Positions 1 through 5,103 of a stretch of DNA of 5,103 nucleotides are shown piece after piece. A program made the translations under genes and the position numbers. The notes below the pieces were generated by a model. The model was not told where the DNA came from and did no database searches. It saw nothing but the letters and a program-made list of their open reading frames with translations. Positions within the stretch are counted from its first letter, which is position 1. Each line of letters begins with the position of its first letter. The stretch is from an archaeon (lineage in GTDB: Archaea > Iainarchaeota > Iainarchaeia > Iainarchaeales > GCA-2688035): positions 1-5,103 of the forward strand of contig JASLNX010000153.1 in assembly GCA_030745815.1 (NCBI GenBank). Reading direction: 5' to 3'.

Positions 1-383
1 GCAATGTATCCTGCGGCAGCTGCTTCTGGGTGAATTACTATGTCAATTCCAAGTTTTTTCAAGACCTGTTCGTCGTAGTCAACTTTTGAAATTCTTGCTG
101 CAACCTGCTTTGCTCCAAGTTCTTTTGCAAGCAGTGAAATAATCATGTTTGTTTCGTCTTGTCCGGTTAATGCAACAACTGCGTCAGCTTCCTTTACTCC
201 TGCTTTTTCTAACAGGTGTGGTTCTGTTCCGTCTCCTTGTGTGGCAACAATATCTAATTCTCTACTTATTTTGTCGCATCTTTCAGCGCTTTTGTCAACA
301 ACAACTGCGTCGTGCTCTTCTTCTAGCAAAAGCTGGGCAAGGTAGTATCCAACTTCTCCCGCTCCAACAATTAGTATGTACAT
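1..383 (-). CDS. trkA: TrkA-type K+ uptake regulatory subunit, N-terminal part (runs off left edge)
   Basis: This is the cytoplasmic RCK/TrkA_N subunit that binds NAD(H) and gates the TrkH potassium channel. The first 127 residues are visible and the rest lies outside the window. The start is ATG at 381-383, read MYILIVGAGEVG. The Rossmann nucleotide loop GxGxxG is at residues 7-12, and Asp30 closes the second strand, where an acidic residue usually favours NAD over NADP. GDGT (50-53) and ALTGQDETN (71-79) fit the usual TrkA_N pattern for a regulator of this kind, as does IHPE at 117-120. The C-terminal TrkA_C domain cannot be seen. The gene lies 49 bases downstream of trkH on the same strand, so the two are probably co-transcribed. 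An AGGAG motif 7 bases upstream supports the start. Family assignment is firm; whether it has one or two RCK units is unknown. Confidence 0.93.
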   Translation of the reverse strand, partial: MYILIVGAGEVGYYLAQLLLEEEHDAVVVDKSAERCDKISRELDIVATQGDGTEPHLLEKAGVKEADAVVALTGQDETNMIISLLAKELGAKQVAARISKVDYDEQVLKKLGIDIVIHPEAAAAGYI

Positions 384-390
384 TTTTAGT

Positions 391-395
391 CTCCT
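391..395 (-). promoter_or_regulatory. Shine-Dalgarno sequence of trkA
   Basis: The minus strand reads AGGAG, 7 bases before the trkA ATG. It is the only convincing Shine-Dalgarno motif in front of any start visible here. That fits trkA being translated as the second gene of a trkH-trkA message. Confidence 0.65.
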
Positions 396-415
396 AAGTA
401 ATTAGTCCTTTCACC

Positions 416-424
416 TATTTAAAA
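416..424 (-). promoter_or_regulatory. Candidate internal TATA box for trkA
   Basis: The minus strand reads TTTTAAATA, a very good match to the archaeal TATA consensus, just after the trkH stop and preceded by the purine run AAAAAAAAGG, which could act as BRE. Its centre is about 37 bases from the trkA ATG. Transcription would start near 392-393, leaving a leader of about 10 bases that begins inside the Shine-Dalgarno. AT-rich spacers give chance matches, so this rests on sequence and spacing only. Confidence 0.4.
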
Positions 425-432
425 CCTTTTTT

Positions 433-1911
433 TTATCGCCTTGAATGCCGCATTGATAGCATAAATCCAATGGCTGAGAGTATTGGAATTATTTCAAGTC
501 TACCCACCCACATGTTTATTATTAGCATGATTTCAACTGAGAGAGGCATATCCGGATTTACAATTCCTGTGGAAATTCCTGCATTGCTTTGCGCTGAAAC
601 AACTTCAAAAACACTGTCTGCTAAACTGTTACCGTGAAGTGTTAAAACCATTGACCCAATTAGAATAAACAGGATCCAGAGCAGAATAAACTGGTTGACT
701 TCCTTTATTTCTGAAAGTTCCAGGTTTCGGCCTTCAAATCTTTTGGCAAAAAAGCTTTTTGCCGGCAAAATTGCTTCCTTAATTCGCCAGTAAATTGACT
801 TGATAAAAATTAAGAACCTTGAGACCTTTATTCCCCCTGCTGTACTTCCGGCTGACCCTCCAATAAACATTACTGCCACTAAAACCAGTTTTATGAAGTC
901 GTCCCACTTCATTACGTCTGTTGCTGCAACAAGTGCGAATCCTCCACAGGTTAATGCGGAAAACGCATGGAAGAAAGCTTGGTTTATTCCAATAATATTG
1001 CTTCCATACAAGAGCATCATTTTTGGCAGAATCATTAATCCTGCAAGAAGCCCCAACAAAACCATTGCTTTGAATTCTGCATCATGTATTGCCGCCCCAA
1101 AATTTCGTTTCTTTATTATAAGATAGTGAACGCTAAATGAAATTGCCCCAAAGAGCATTATTACAACAAGGCTTGCGTCAATTGCAAGGTTGTGGGCGCC
1201 TGCAAGGCCTTGAGATGTAATATCCATTCCTGTTGTGCTTATTGCTGACATGCTGTAGTTTATTGCGGTAAAAAGCCCCATTCCGCTTAGGTAAAGTAGA
1301 AGCACTCCAACAATTGTTAATCCAATGTAAATATTCCAAATTTCCTTAACTGTGTTTTTAAGATTTGGTTTTATTCGTTCTTCTCTTCCCTCTGCAACAC
1401 TTAGTTTACTTGCTCTGCTGTAAGTTGTTAGTACTCCTGTTAATGCAAGAACAACTATTCCAACTCCGCCAATCCAGGAAAGAAAGCTTCGCCAGAAAAC
1501 AAGAGAGTTTGGTGCAAAGTCAATACTAAAACGCATAACGCTTAATCCGGTTGTTGTAAGAGCAGACATTGCTTCAAAGTAAGCGTGTAAAAATGGCATT
1601 CCTTGGGTTAAAACAAACGGGACTGCTGCAATGGCGCAGTAAAGCAGCCAGAATAAAGAGGCTGTTAGAAAAGCGTGCTTTAAATCTGTTTCAAGTTTTG
1701 GGGCAAAAGCGTTTTTTAAAGCAAGGCCTATTGCAAACGCAAGCGCTCCTGCAATAACATAATTTACAACAATTGAAACGCTTTCAAAGTAAAAGAGGGC
1801 AACAAGCAGTGGCGCAATAAATGTTAAACTGCTCCACTCGGTTATTGTCCCAAGGTCTCGTAGAACAACTCTTACATCCTCTTTTCCCAGTTTAATTAGC
1901 ATGGAAGGCAT
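433..1911 (-). CDS. trkH: TrkH/KtrB-family potassium uptake channel
   Basis: This is the membrane pore subunit of the Trk K+ uptake system, partner of TrkA. From the preferred ATG at 1911 it has 492 residues, close to the E. coli TrkH length. It is strongly hydrophobic and shows the four pore-loop repeats of the family, each with the filter glycine: TTTG (119-122), STTG (225-228), TCGG (321-324) and SNAG (442-445). Other hallmarks are WIGGVG (146-151), the glycine-rich gating loop GGSAGSTAGGIKVSR (351-365) and the C-terminal GRLE (470-473). The stop is TAA at 433-435, inside an A8 run on this strand. A TTG at 1929 would add six residues, and an ATG at 1902 would remove three. None of these starts has a clear Shine-Dalgarno. 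The ATG at 1911 lies about 28 bases from a TATA-like box, so leaderless translation is likely. Family is very secure; the exact start is not. Confidence 0.95.
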   Translation of the reverse strand: MPSMLIKLGKEDVRVVLRDLGTITEWSSLTFIAPLLVALFYFESVSIVVNYVIAGALAFAIGLALKNAFAPKLETDLKHAFLTASLFWLLYCAIAAVPFVLTQGMPFLHAYFEAMSALTTTGLSVMRFSIDFAPNSLVFWRSFLSWIGGVGIVVLALTGVLTTYSRASKLSVAEGREERIKPNLKNTVKEIWNIYIGLTIVGVLLLYLSGMGLFTAINYSMSAISTTGMDITSQGLAGAHNLAIDASLVVIMLFGAISFSVHYLIIKKRNFGAAIHDAEFKAMVLLGLLAGLMILPKMMLLYGSNIIGINQAFFHAFSALTCGGFALVAATDVMKWDDFIKLVLVAVMFIGGSAGSTAGGIKVSRFLIFIKSIYWRIKEAILPAKSFFAKRFEGRNLELSEIKEVNQFILLWILFILIGSMVLTLHGNSLADSVFEVVSAQSNAGISTGIVNPDMPLSVEIMLIINMWVGRLEIIPILSAIGFMLSMRHSRR

Positions 1912-1934
1912 TGCAACAAATAGCTTCAAAGAGG

Positions 1935-1942
1935 TTAATAAA
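1935..1942. promoter_or_regulatory. TATA-like box shared by divergent trkH and dehydrogenase genes
   Basis: The plus strand reads TTAATAAA and the minus strand TTTATTAA. The centre (1938.5) is 28.5 bases from the dehydrogenase ATG (1967) and 27.5 bases from the trkH ATG (1911). Both distances fit archaeal TATA spacing for a leaderless mRNA. A purine-rich BRE-like flank lies on each side: AAAGAGG on the plus strand and GGAAAAAACA on the minus strand. The geometry is seen directly; use in both directions is inferred. Confidence 0.5.
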
Positions 1943-1952
1943 TGTTTTTTCC

Positions 1953-1960
1953 AAATATTT
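1953..1960. promoter_or_regulatory. Palindromic AAATATTT, possible alternative TATA box for trkH
   Basis: This perfect AT palindrome sits 27.5 bases (centre) from the TTG at 1929, so it could drive a trkH transcript starting at that codon. It is too close to the dehydrogenase ATG (1967) to be that gene's TATA box. It could equally be a regulator site or chance. Confidence 0.25.
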
Positions 1961-1966
1961 ACTACA

Positions 1967-3073
1967 ATGAGTTCCTCTAAAGACGACGCAAACTACGAAG
2001 ATTGTGTTTGGGTTGATTTTGATCTAATGGAAAAGTTTATGGTTGACGTATTTAAGGGAGTGGGCGTTCCAGAAGATGATGCAAAAATTAGTGCCAATGT
2101 ATTAATTACCGCGGACAAGCGTGGGATCGATTCTCATGGAGTGCAACGCCTTAAGCCAATTTACTATGACCGAATCAAGAGTGGAATGCAAAAGCCTGTT
2201 ACTGAATTTGAGATTATTAAAGAAGGCCCAACTACAGCTGTTGTTGATTGCCATGTGGGAATGGGCCATGTTGTTGCCAAAAAGTCAATGGAGCTTGCAA
2301 TTGAAAAGGCCAAAAAGTTTGGAATGGGGATGGTTGCTGTTAGAAACTCAACCCATTATGGAATAGCCGGCTACTATCCAATAATGGCTGCTGAGGCAGG
2401 ATTGATTGGGATCGCCGGAACAAACGCCAGGCCTTCTGTTGCACCAACTTTTGGAGTGGAAAATATGATGGGGACAAACCCTCTTACATTTGCCATGCCA
2501 ACTGATGAGGATTTTCCATTTGTTCTAGACTGTGCAACTTCCATAATCCAGAGGGGCAAAGTAGAGATAGCTGCCAGAACCGGAAAGAAGGTGCCAGAAG
2601 GGCTTGTTGTTGGTGAGGATGGAAACTCAATGACTGATTCAAACGAAATTCTTGAAAAAATGTTGCAGGGAAAAGCAAGTCTGCTTCCACTTGGCGGAAT
2701 TGGAGAGGACACAGGAGGGCACAAGGGCTATGGCTATTGTACGGTTGTAGAGATTCTTTCAGCAGCGCTTTCAGGGACTGCATTCCTAAAGGGCATAACT
2801 GGTGTAAATTTGGGCCATTTCTTCATTGCAATTGACGTTTCCGCTTTTACCGACCTTGACGAATTCAGGAAGACAACAGGAGACATTCTAAGAACTTTGA
2901 GGGCTTCAAAGAAGGCCCCAGGCCAGGAAAGAATTTACACTGCAGGGGAAAAAGAGTACCTTGCCTGGCTTGAACGAAAAGACAAGGGAGTTCCAGTTAA
3001 CAAAAGCATTCAAAAAGAAATCCTTCAAATGACCAAAGAGCTTGATTTGAAAGGATATGATTTTGGTTTCTAA
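1967..3073 (+). CDS. Malate/L-lactate dehydrogenase family (Ldh_2) NAD(P)-dependent oxidoreductase
   Basis: This is a cytoplasmic NAD(P)-dependent 2-hydroxyacid dehydrogenase of the family that includes archaeal malate dehydrogenase, sulfolactate dehydrogenase (ComC) and AllD. From ATG 1967 it has 368 residues, near the family's usual 330-360. Family motifs run in order: ADKRGIDSHGV (49-59, His57), VRNSTHYGIAGYY (125-137, with the presumed catalytic His130), GTNPLTFAMP (169-178), LDCATS (187-192), RGKVEIAARTGKKVPEG (196-212), LPLGG (240-244) and GGHKGYG (250-256). The C-terminal NLGHFFIAID block is also typical. An in-frame ATG at 1901 would add 22 residues, but it overlaps trkH and the family homology begins near residue 14 of the shorter form, so 1967 is preferred. 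There is no Shine-Dalgarno; a TATA-like box lies 28 bases upstream. Substrate and cofactor preference cannot be read from the sequence: malate/oxaloacetate is the default guess. It converges on tRNA-Leu. Confidence 0.93.
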   Translation: MSSSKDDANYEDCVWVDFDLMEKFMVDVFKGVGVPEDDAKISANVLITADKRGIDSHGVQRLKPIYYDRIKSGMQKPVTEFEIIKEGPTTAVVDCHVGMGHVVAKKSMELAIEKAKKFGMGMVAVRNSTHYGIAGYYPIMAAEAGLIGIAGTNARPSVAPTFGVENMMGTNPLTFAMPTDEDFPFVLDCATSIIQRGKVEIAARTGKKVPEGLVVGEDGNSMTDSNEILEKMLQGKASLLPLGGIGEDTGGHKGYGYCTVVEILSAALSGTAFLKGITGVNLGHFFIAIDVSAFTDLDEFRKTTGDILRTLRASKKAPGQERIYTAGEKEYLAWLERKDKGVPVNKSIQKEILQMTKELDLKGYDFGF

Positions 3074-3078
3074 TTAAA

Positions 3079-3162
3079 TGCAGGGGAGAGGATTCGAACC
3101 CCTGAAGGCACTAAGCCACCAGGCCCTGAACCTGGCTCCTTTGACCGCTCGGAAACCCCTGC
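3079..3162 (-). tRNA. tRNA-Leu (anticodon CAG)
   Basis: This 84-base class II tRNA folds fully. The acceptor stem is GCAGGGG/CCCCTGC with discriminator A, and CCA is not encoded. The D arm is TCC-GAGCGGTCAAA-GGA. The anticodon stem CCAGG/CCTGG carries loop TTCAGGG, so the anticodon is CAG (plus-strand 3126-3128) and reads CUG. The extra arm is GGC-TTAGT-GCC. The T arm is AGGGG-TTCGAAT-CCTCT with one G-U pair. Long variable arm, A73 and anticodon all agree on leucine. There is no intron. The gene ends 5 bases from the stop of the convergent dehydrogenase. Confidence 0.95.
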
Positions 3163-3163
3163 T

Positions 3164-3205
3164 TTAAAGAACTCTCTTTTCAAAAGAGTTTTTAAAGTTC
3201 TTTAA
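3164..3205. repeat. Inverted repeat filling the spacer between two tRNA genes
   Basis: The outer arms TTAAAGAAC (3164-3172) and GTTCTTTAA (3197-3205) are perfect 9-base complements. Inside them CTCTTTT (3174-3180) and AAAAGAG (3182-3188) form a second inverted repeat. The outer arms start one base past the mature end of tRNA-Leu and stop one base short of the tRNA-Arg discriminator. In RNA this would be a stem with an 8-by-1 internal loop and a tight hairpin. A role in co-transcript processing or termination is inferred. Confidence 0.7.
3189..3196 (-). promoter_or_regulatory. Candidate TATA box for tRNA-Leu
   Basis: The minus strand reads TTTAAAAA, centred about 30 bases before the mature 5' end of tRNA-Leu (3162). 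Transcription would begin within a few bases of the tRNA. The box sits in the unpaired 8-base bulge of the spacer inverted repeat. Confidence 0.45.
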
Positions 3206-3277
3206 CGTCCCCGCCGAGAATTGAACTCGGGTTACAGGCTCCGCAAGCCAGCGTGATATCCACTACACTACGGGGAC
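3206..3277 (-). tRNA. tRNA-Arg (anticodon GCG)
   Basis: This is a 72-base class I tRNA. The acceptor is GTCCCCG/CGGGGAC with discriminator G and no encoded CCA. The D stem is GTG/CAC, with A20 in the loop. The anticodon loop TTGCGGA gives anticodon GCG (plus-strand 3242-3244), reading CGC and CGU. A20 and C35 are known arginine identity bases. The variable loop is a short TAAC. The T arm CCGAG-TTCAATT-CTCGG is fully paired. One oddity is the anticodon stem CTGGC/GCCTG, which has a U-U mismatch at 28-42. The gene lies 43 bases upstream of tRNA-Leu on the same strand. Confidence 0.94.
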
Positions 3278-3301
3278 ATTGGACACAATTCGCTTCCGAA
3301 A

Positions 3302-3309
3302 TTATTTAA
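3302..3309 (-). promoter_or_regulatory. TATA box of tRNA-Arg, overlapping the upstream stop codon
   Basis: The minus strand reads TTAAATAA, made of the last bases of the membrane-protein gene including its TAA stop (3302-3304). The centre is 28.5 bases from the mature 5' end of tRNA-Arg at 3277. Transcription should therefore start at or within one or two bases of the tRNA. Confidence 0.55.
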
Positions 3310-4264
3310 TTAGTGTCTTTTCAATGATTATCGCGTAAAGCATTGAGAGCGGAGTTATAACAAAGCTCCCAAGGAATGAAAGGCCAGCTGCAAGCATTAA
3401 GCCATAAACTAACCATATCAGTTGCTCAATTAGTTGCATTTCCGGAATGGCCTCTTTTGCAATCTTTACAATTTCTTTTGGGTCAACCGGGTCTTGTCCG
3501 TTTGCCATTTCCTCTTTGACTTTTTCACTGGATTCTCTTTTGTTTATTTCCGATTGGAGCGAAGTCATTTGCAGGTGAAAAAGTTTCGCGTTTTCGTCCG
3601 TGCTTTCTTCCAGCGAGTCAAAGTTTGGAAGCGAAGTAATTTCATCTATTTGCATTCTGTGGCTTTTAACCAGAAGGTCTGCAATGGAGTCAGTTGCCTG
3701 GCTTTGCAGTCGGTTGCCTTCAAGCATTGGCGTTAAAAGTTTTATTTCAAGTTTTTCAACAAATTCTTCCTGCTGGGGCATTATTACCATTGCTGAAAGA
3801 ACAACAAGCCCAATTCCAGTAAGCATTATTGCTCTCTTGCTTGTGGTCATTACAGTTCGAGGAGCAACCCACTTTTTTAGTTCGTTAAATTTTAGTGCTG
3901 CTGTTTCAATCATCGCAGGAATAGAAATTATGTATAAAACTTGTACGGCGACGAAGCCTCGGAGCGTTGGAAACAGAATGTTTGCAAGTATTAATGCTGC
4001 TGCACTTGCTCCAACTGAAAAGGCTATTGCTATTTTCTTTTCTGTTTTTTTGCTAAACATTGTAATTAGCGCAATTGCCGCCGGTGAAATTATAAGGAAT
4101 AGGATAAAGGAAAGGCTTGTTAGCCTGCTAAATATTTCCTCTAATTCAAAGCTAAATAGTGAATCAACAGTGAAAACTGTGCTAAACAAAAATGCTACAA
4201 CAAAGGTTGATACAAATATTGCGGCAAAGAAAATGTGCTCTTGCTTTATTTGAACTGGCATCAT
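3302..4264 (-). CDS. Unrecognised multi-pass membrane protein with a large helical loop
   Basis: I do not recognise this 320-residue protein. Hydrophobic segments suitable for membrane spans lie near residues 10-32, 51-70, 77-97, 102-121, 145-162 and 283-315; the last is long, contains Pro305 and may be a hairpin. The lysine-rich loops SKKTEKK (71-77) and 125-144 (FNELKKW, TSKR) should be cytoplasmic. By the positive-inside rule the N terminus is then inside, and the 115-residue stretch 164-280 is outside. That stretch is polar, charged and probably helical, with coiled-coil-like spacing around 219-255. No catalytic or binding motif stands out. The start is ATG 4264; ATG 4261 follows at once (MMPV). 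It lies 58 bases downstream of the aminopeptidase gene on the same strand, and its stop overlaps the tRNA-Arg promoter. That it is a real gene is supported by its length, its coherent membrane layout and tight packing; function is unknown. Confidence 0.85.
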   Translation of the reverse strand: MMPVQIKQEHIFFAAIFVSTFVVAFLFSTVFTVDSLFSFELEEIFSRLTSLSFILFLIISPAAIALITMFSKKTEKKIAIAFSVGASAAALILANILFPTLRGFVAVQVLYIISIPAMIETAALKFNELKKWVAPRTVMTTSKRAIMLTGIGLVVLSAMVIMPQQEEFVEKLEIKLLTPMLEGNRLQSQATDSIADLLVKSHRMQIDEITSLPNFDSLEESTDENAKLFHLQMTSLQSEINKRESSEKVKEEMANGQDPVDPKEIVKIAKEAIPEMQLIEQLIWLVYGLMLAAGLSFLGSFVITPLSMLYAIIIEKTLIK

Positions 4265-4287
4265 CGCTAATTTTTAAGAGCAAGGTA

Positions 4288-4296
4288 GTTAATTAG
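4288..4296 (-). promoter_or_regulatory. Weak candidate TATA box for the membrane-protein gene
   Basis: The minus strand reads CTAATTAAC, centred 28 bases from the ATG at 4264, a spacing that fits a leaderless transcript as at the other starts here. The match to the TATA consensus is modest. There is no Shine-Dalgarno before the ATG. Read-through from the aminopeptidase gene is also possible. Confidence 0.3.
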
Positions 4297-4322
4297 GCTT
4301 ACTGTTGCAAAATTCGCTTTGA

Positions 4323-5103
4323 TTATTTTACAAGCCTTATTGCTTTTCCATCGTAGAGAAGTATTGTGTTTTCGGCTTGTGAAACAAATTTGCCTTCTTG
4401 CTCCCTTAAAACCGGGAAGGCCTTAATGCACTTTGCTTTCAAAAGCTCTCTTAGTGCAATCTTTTGCTGTAACTCGTTCATTTTTATGTTTTCCCAAATC
4501 CATCTTTCTGCAAATGGCAAAGTCTTGTATTTTTCCAAAATAAATGCCTGCACTTGTCTTGCGTAAGTGTTTCTCACCTGCTTTGGTTCAGCTATTGCAA
4601 AAATTTCAGACTGTGGGGATTCTCTCACAACCCCTTCTCCGTTTGTTGCAAATGGTTCAAATGCGTAAGCATATCCTTCTTCTAAAACCCTGTCATCATT
4701 GTTTGCAATGTTTGCAAGGCTTGGGGCAACATGTGTTTCGTATTGCGCTAGTCCGTGGCCTGTAAGATTTTGCACTGGGTTAAATCCCTTGCTTTTAATT
4801 GTTTTCTCAATTTCTGCTCCAATTTTTCCAATTTCAACATCAGGTTTTGCCATGCTTAAAGCGTTTTCCAATGCCAGTTCGCTTGCTTCAATAAGTGCTG
4901 CCCAGTCATTGTTTGGGTTTACTGAAAAAGAAGCGTCTGCAATAAAGCCGTCCACTTGAACTCCAATATCTATTTTTATCAAGTCTTTATCTTCTAAAAC
5001 CGTTTCATCGCCTTCGCTTGGGGTGTAGTGGGCTGCTGCCTCGTTTAAGCTTAAATTTACGGGGAAAGCAAGCTCGGCCTTTCCATCGGATAGGTCTTTC
5101 ACG
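4323..5103 (-). CDS. map: Type II methionine aminopeptidase, partial (5' end beyond right edge)
   Basis: This cytoplasmic metalloprotease removes the initiator Met from nascent proteins. About 260 C-terminal residues are visible, against 295 in the Pyrococcus furiosus enzyme, so only some 35-40 N-terminal residues are missing. The GTG at 5102 is probably an internal Val. Numbering from that codon, the catalytic His is H25 in AAHYTP. The five metal ligands are D45 (KIDIGV), D56 (GFIAD), H116 (LTGH), E149 (FEPFA) and E244 (SQAENT). A second active-site His is H124. The helical insert around 176-203, with TLPFAERW, marks type II. FPVNLSLNE (13-21) matches the archaeal sequence closely. An oddity is the near-universal EHT after the last ligand, which here reads ENT (Asn at 4368-4370). 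All metal ligands are intact, so activity is expected. Confidence 0.96.
   Translation of the reverse strand, partial: VKDLSDGKAELAFPVNLSLNEAAAHYTPSEGDETVLEDKDLIKIDIGVQVDGFIADASFSVNPNNDWAALIEASELALENALSMAKPDVEIGKIGAEIEKTIKSKGFNPVQNLTGHGLAQYETHVAPSLANIANNDDRVLEEGYAYAFEPFATNGEGVVRESPQSEIFAIAEPKQVRNTYARQVQAFILEKYKTLPFAERWIWENIKMNELQQKIALRELLKAKCIKAFPVLREQEGKFVSQAENTILLYDGKAIRLVK

Noticed and set aside
145..397. Two plus-strand open frames opposite trkA
   Set aside because: They are low-complexity Leu/Ser/Gln-rich translations antisense to a well supported TrkA_N domain.
427..434. T8 run on the plus strand as a terminator
   Set aside because: No plus-strand gene ends there. On the coding strand of trkH it is an A8 run containing the stop codon.
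1901..1966. Upstream in-frame ATG that would lengthen the dehydrogenase by 22 residues
   Set aside because: The extension overlaps the start of trkH, spans the presumed promoter, and lies before the region of family similarity. ATG 1967 also fits TATA spacing.
2374..2783. Two minus-strand open frames opposite the dehydrogenase
   Set aside because: The plus-strand frame carries all Ldh_2 motifs here; the antisense frames are Pro/Ser/Leu-rich with no recognisable motif.
1912..3073. Functional linkage of the dehydrogenase to K+ transport
   Set aside because: Divergent adjacency alone is not evidence of a joint pathway, and nothing in either protein suggests one.
3600..4253. 217-codon open frame on the plus strand, opposite the membrane-protein gene
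   Set aside because: It lies wholly within that gene on the other strand, has no promoter or Shine-Dalgarno that I can see, and its Ser/Ile/Ala-rich product is what the complement of membrane-segment codons gives.
5100..5102. GTG as the start codon of methionine aminopeptidase
   Set aside because: The protein would lack the N-terminal helix and about 35 residues found in archaeal type II enzymes; the true start is more likely beyond the edge.

Overview
The window looks archaeal, probably from an uncultivated lineage with a compact genome (DPANN-like, low confidence). Four things point to an archaeon. The methionine aminopeptidase is type II and closest in pattern to the Pyrococcus enzyme. 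The two tRNA genes do not encode CCA. TATA-like boxes lie about 27-30 bases upstream of start codons or mature tRNA ends. Most genes lack a Shine-Dalgarno sequence. The DNA is AT-rich and tightly packed, and no stretch over 300 bases lacks a gene.

Left part (1-1911, minus strand): a potassium-uptake pair. trkH encodes the membrane pore. It is followed 49 bases downstream by the start of trkA, the NAD-binding RCK regulatory subunit, which runs off the left edge. trkA has its own Shine-Dalgarno and a good internal TATA box.

Centre (1967-3073, plus strand): an Ldh_2-family malate/L-lactate-type dehydrogenase, divergent from trkH. The 55 bases between the two preferred starts have a TATA-like octamer almost exactly at the midpoint. 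It could serve both leaderless genes.

Right part (3079-5103, minus strand): in transcription order, the 3' two-thirds or more of a type II methionine aminopeptidase, an unrecognised 320-residue multi-pass membrane protein, tRNA-Arg(GCG) and tRNA-Leu(CAG). The tRNA-Arg TATA box overlaps the stop codon of the membrane-protein gene. The 43-base spacer between the tRNAs is almost wholly an inverted repeat. tRNA-Leu ends 5 bases from the stop of the convergent dehydrogenase gene.

Most of the content is housekeeping: K+ homeostasis, 2-hydroxyacid redox, N-terminal Met removal and decoding of CUG and CGC/CGU. I saw no mobile element, CRISPR array or clear new system. The points most worth a second look are the symmetric shared promoter, the inter-tRNA inverted repeat, the unrecognised membrane protein and a His-to-Asn change in the aminopeptidase.
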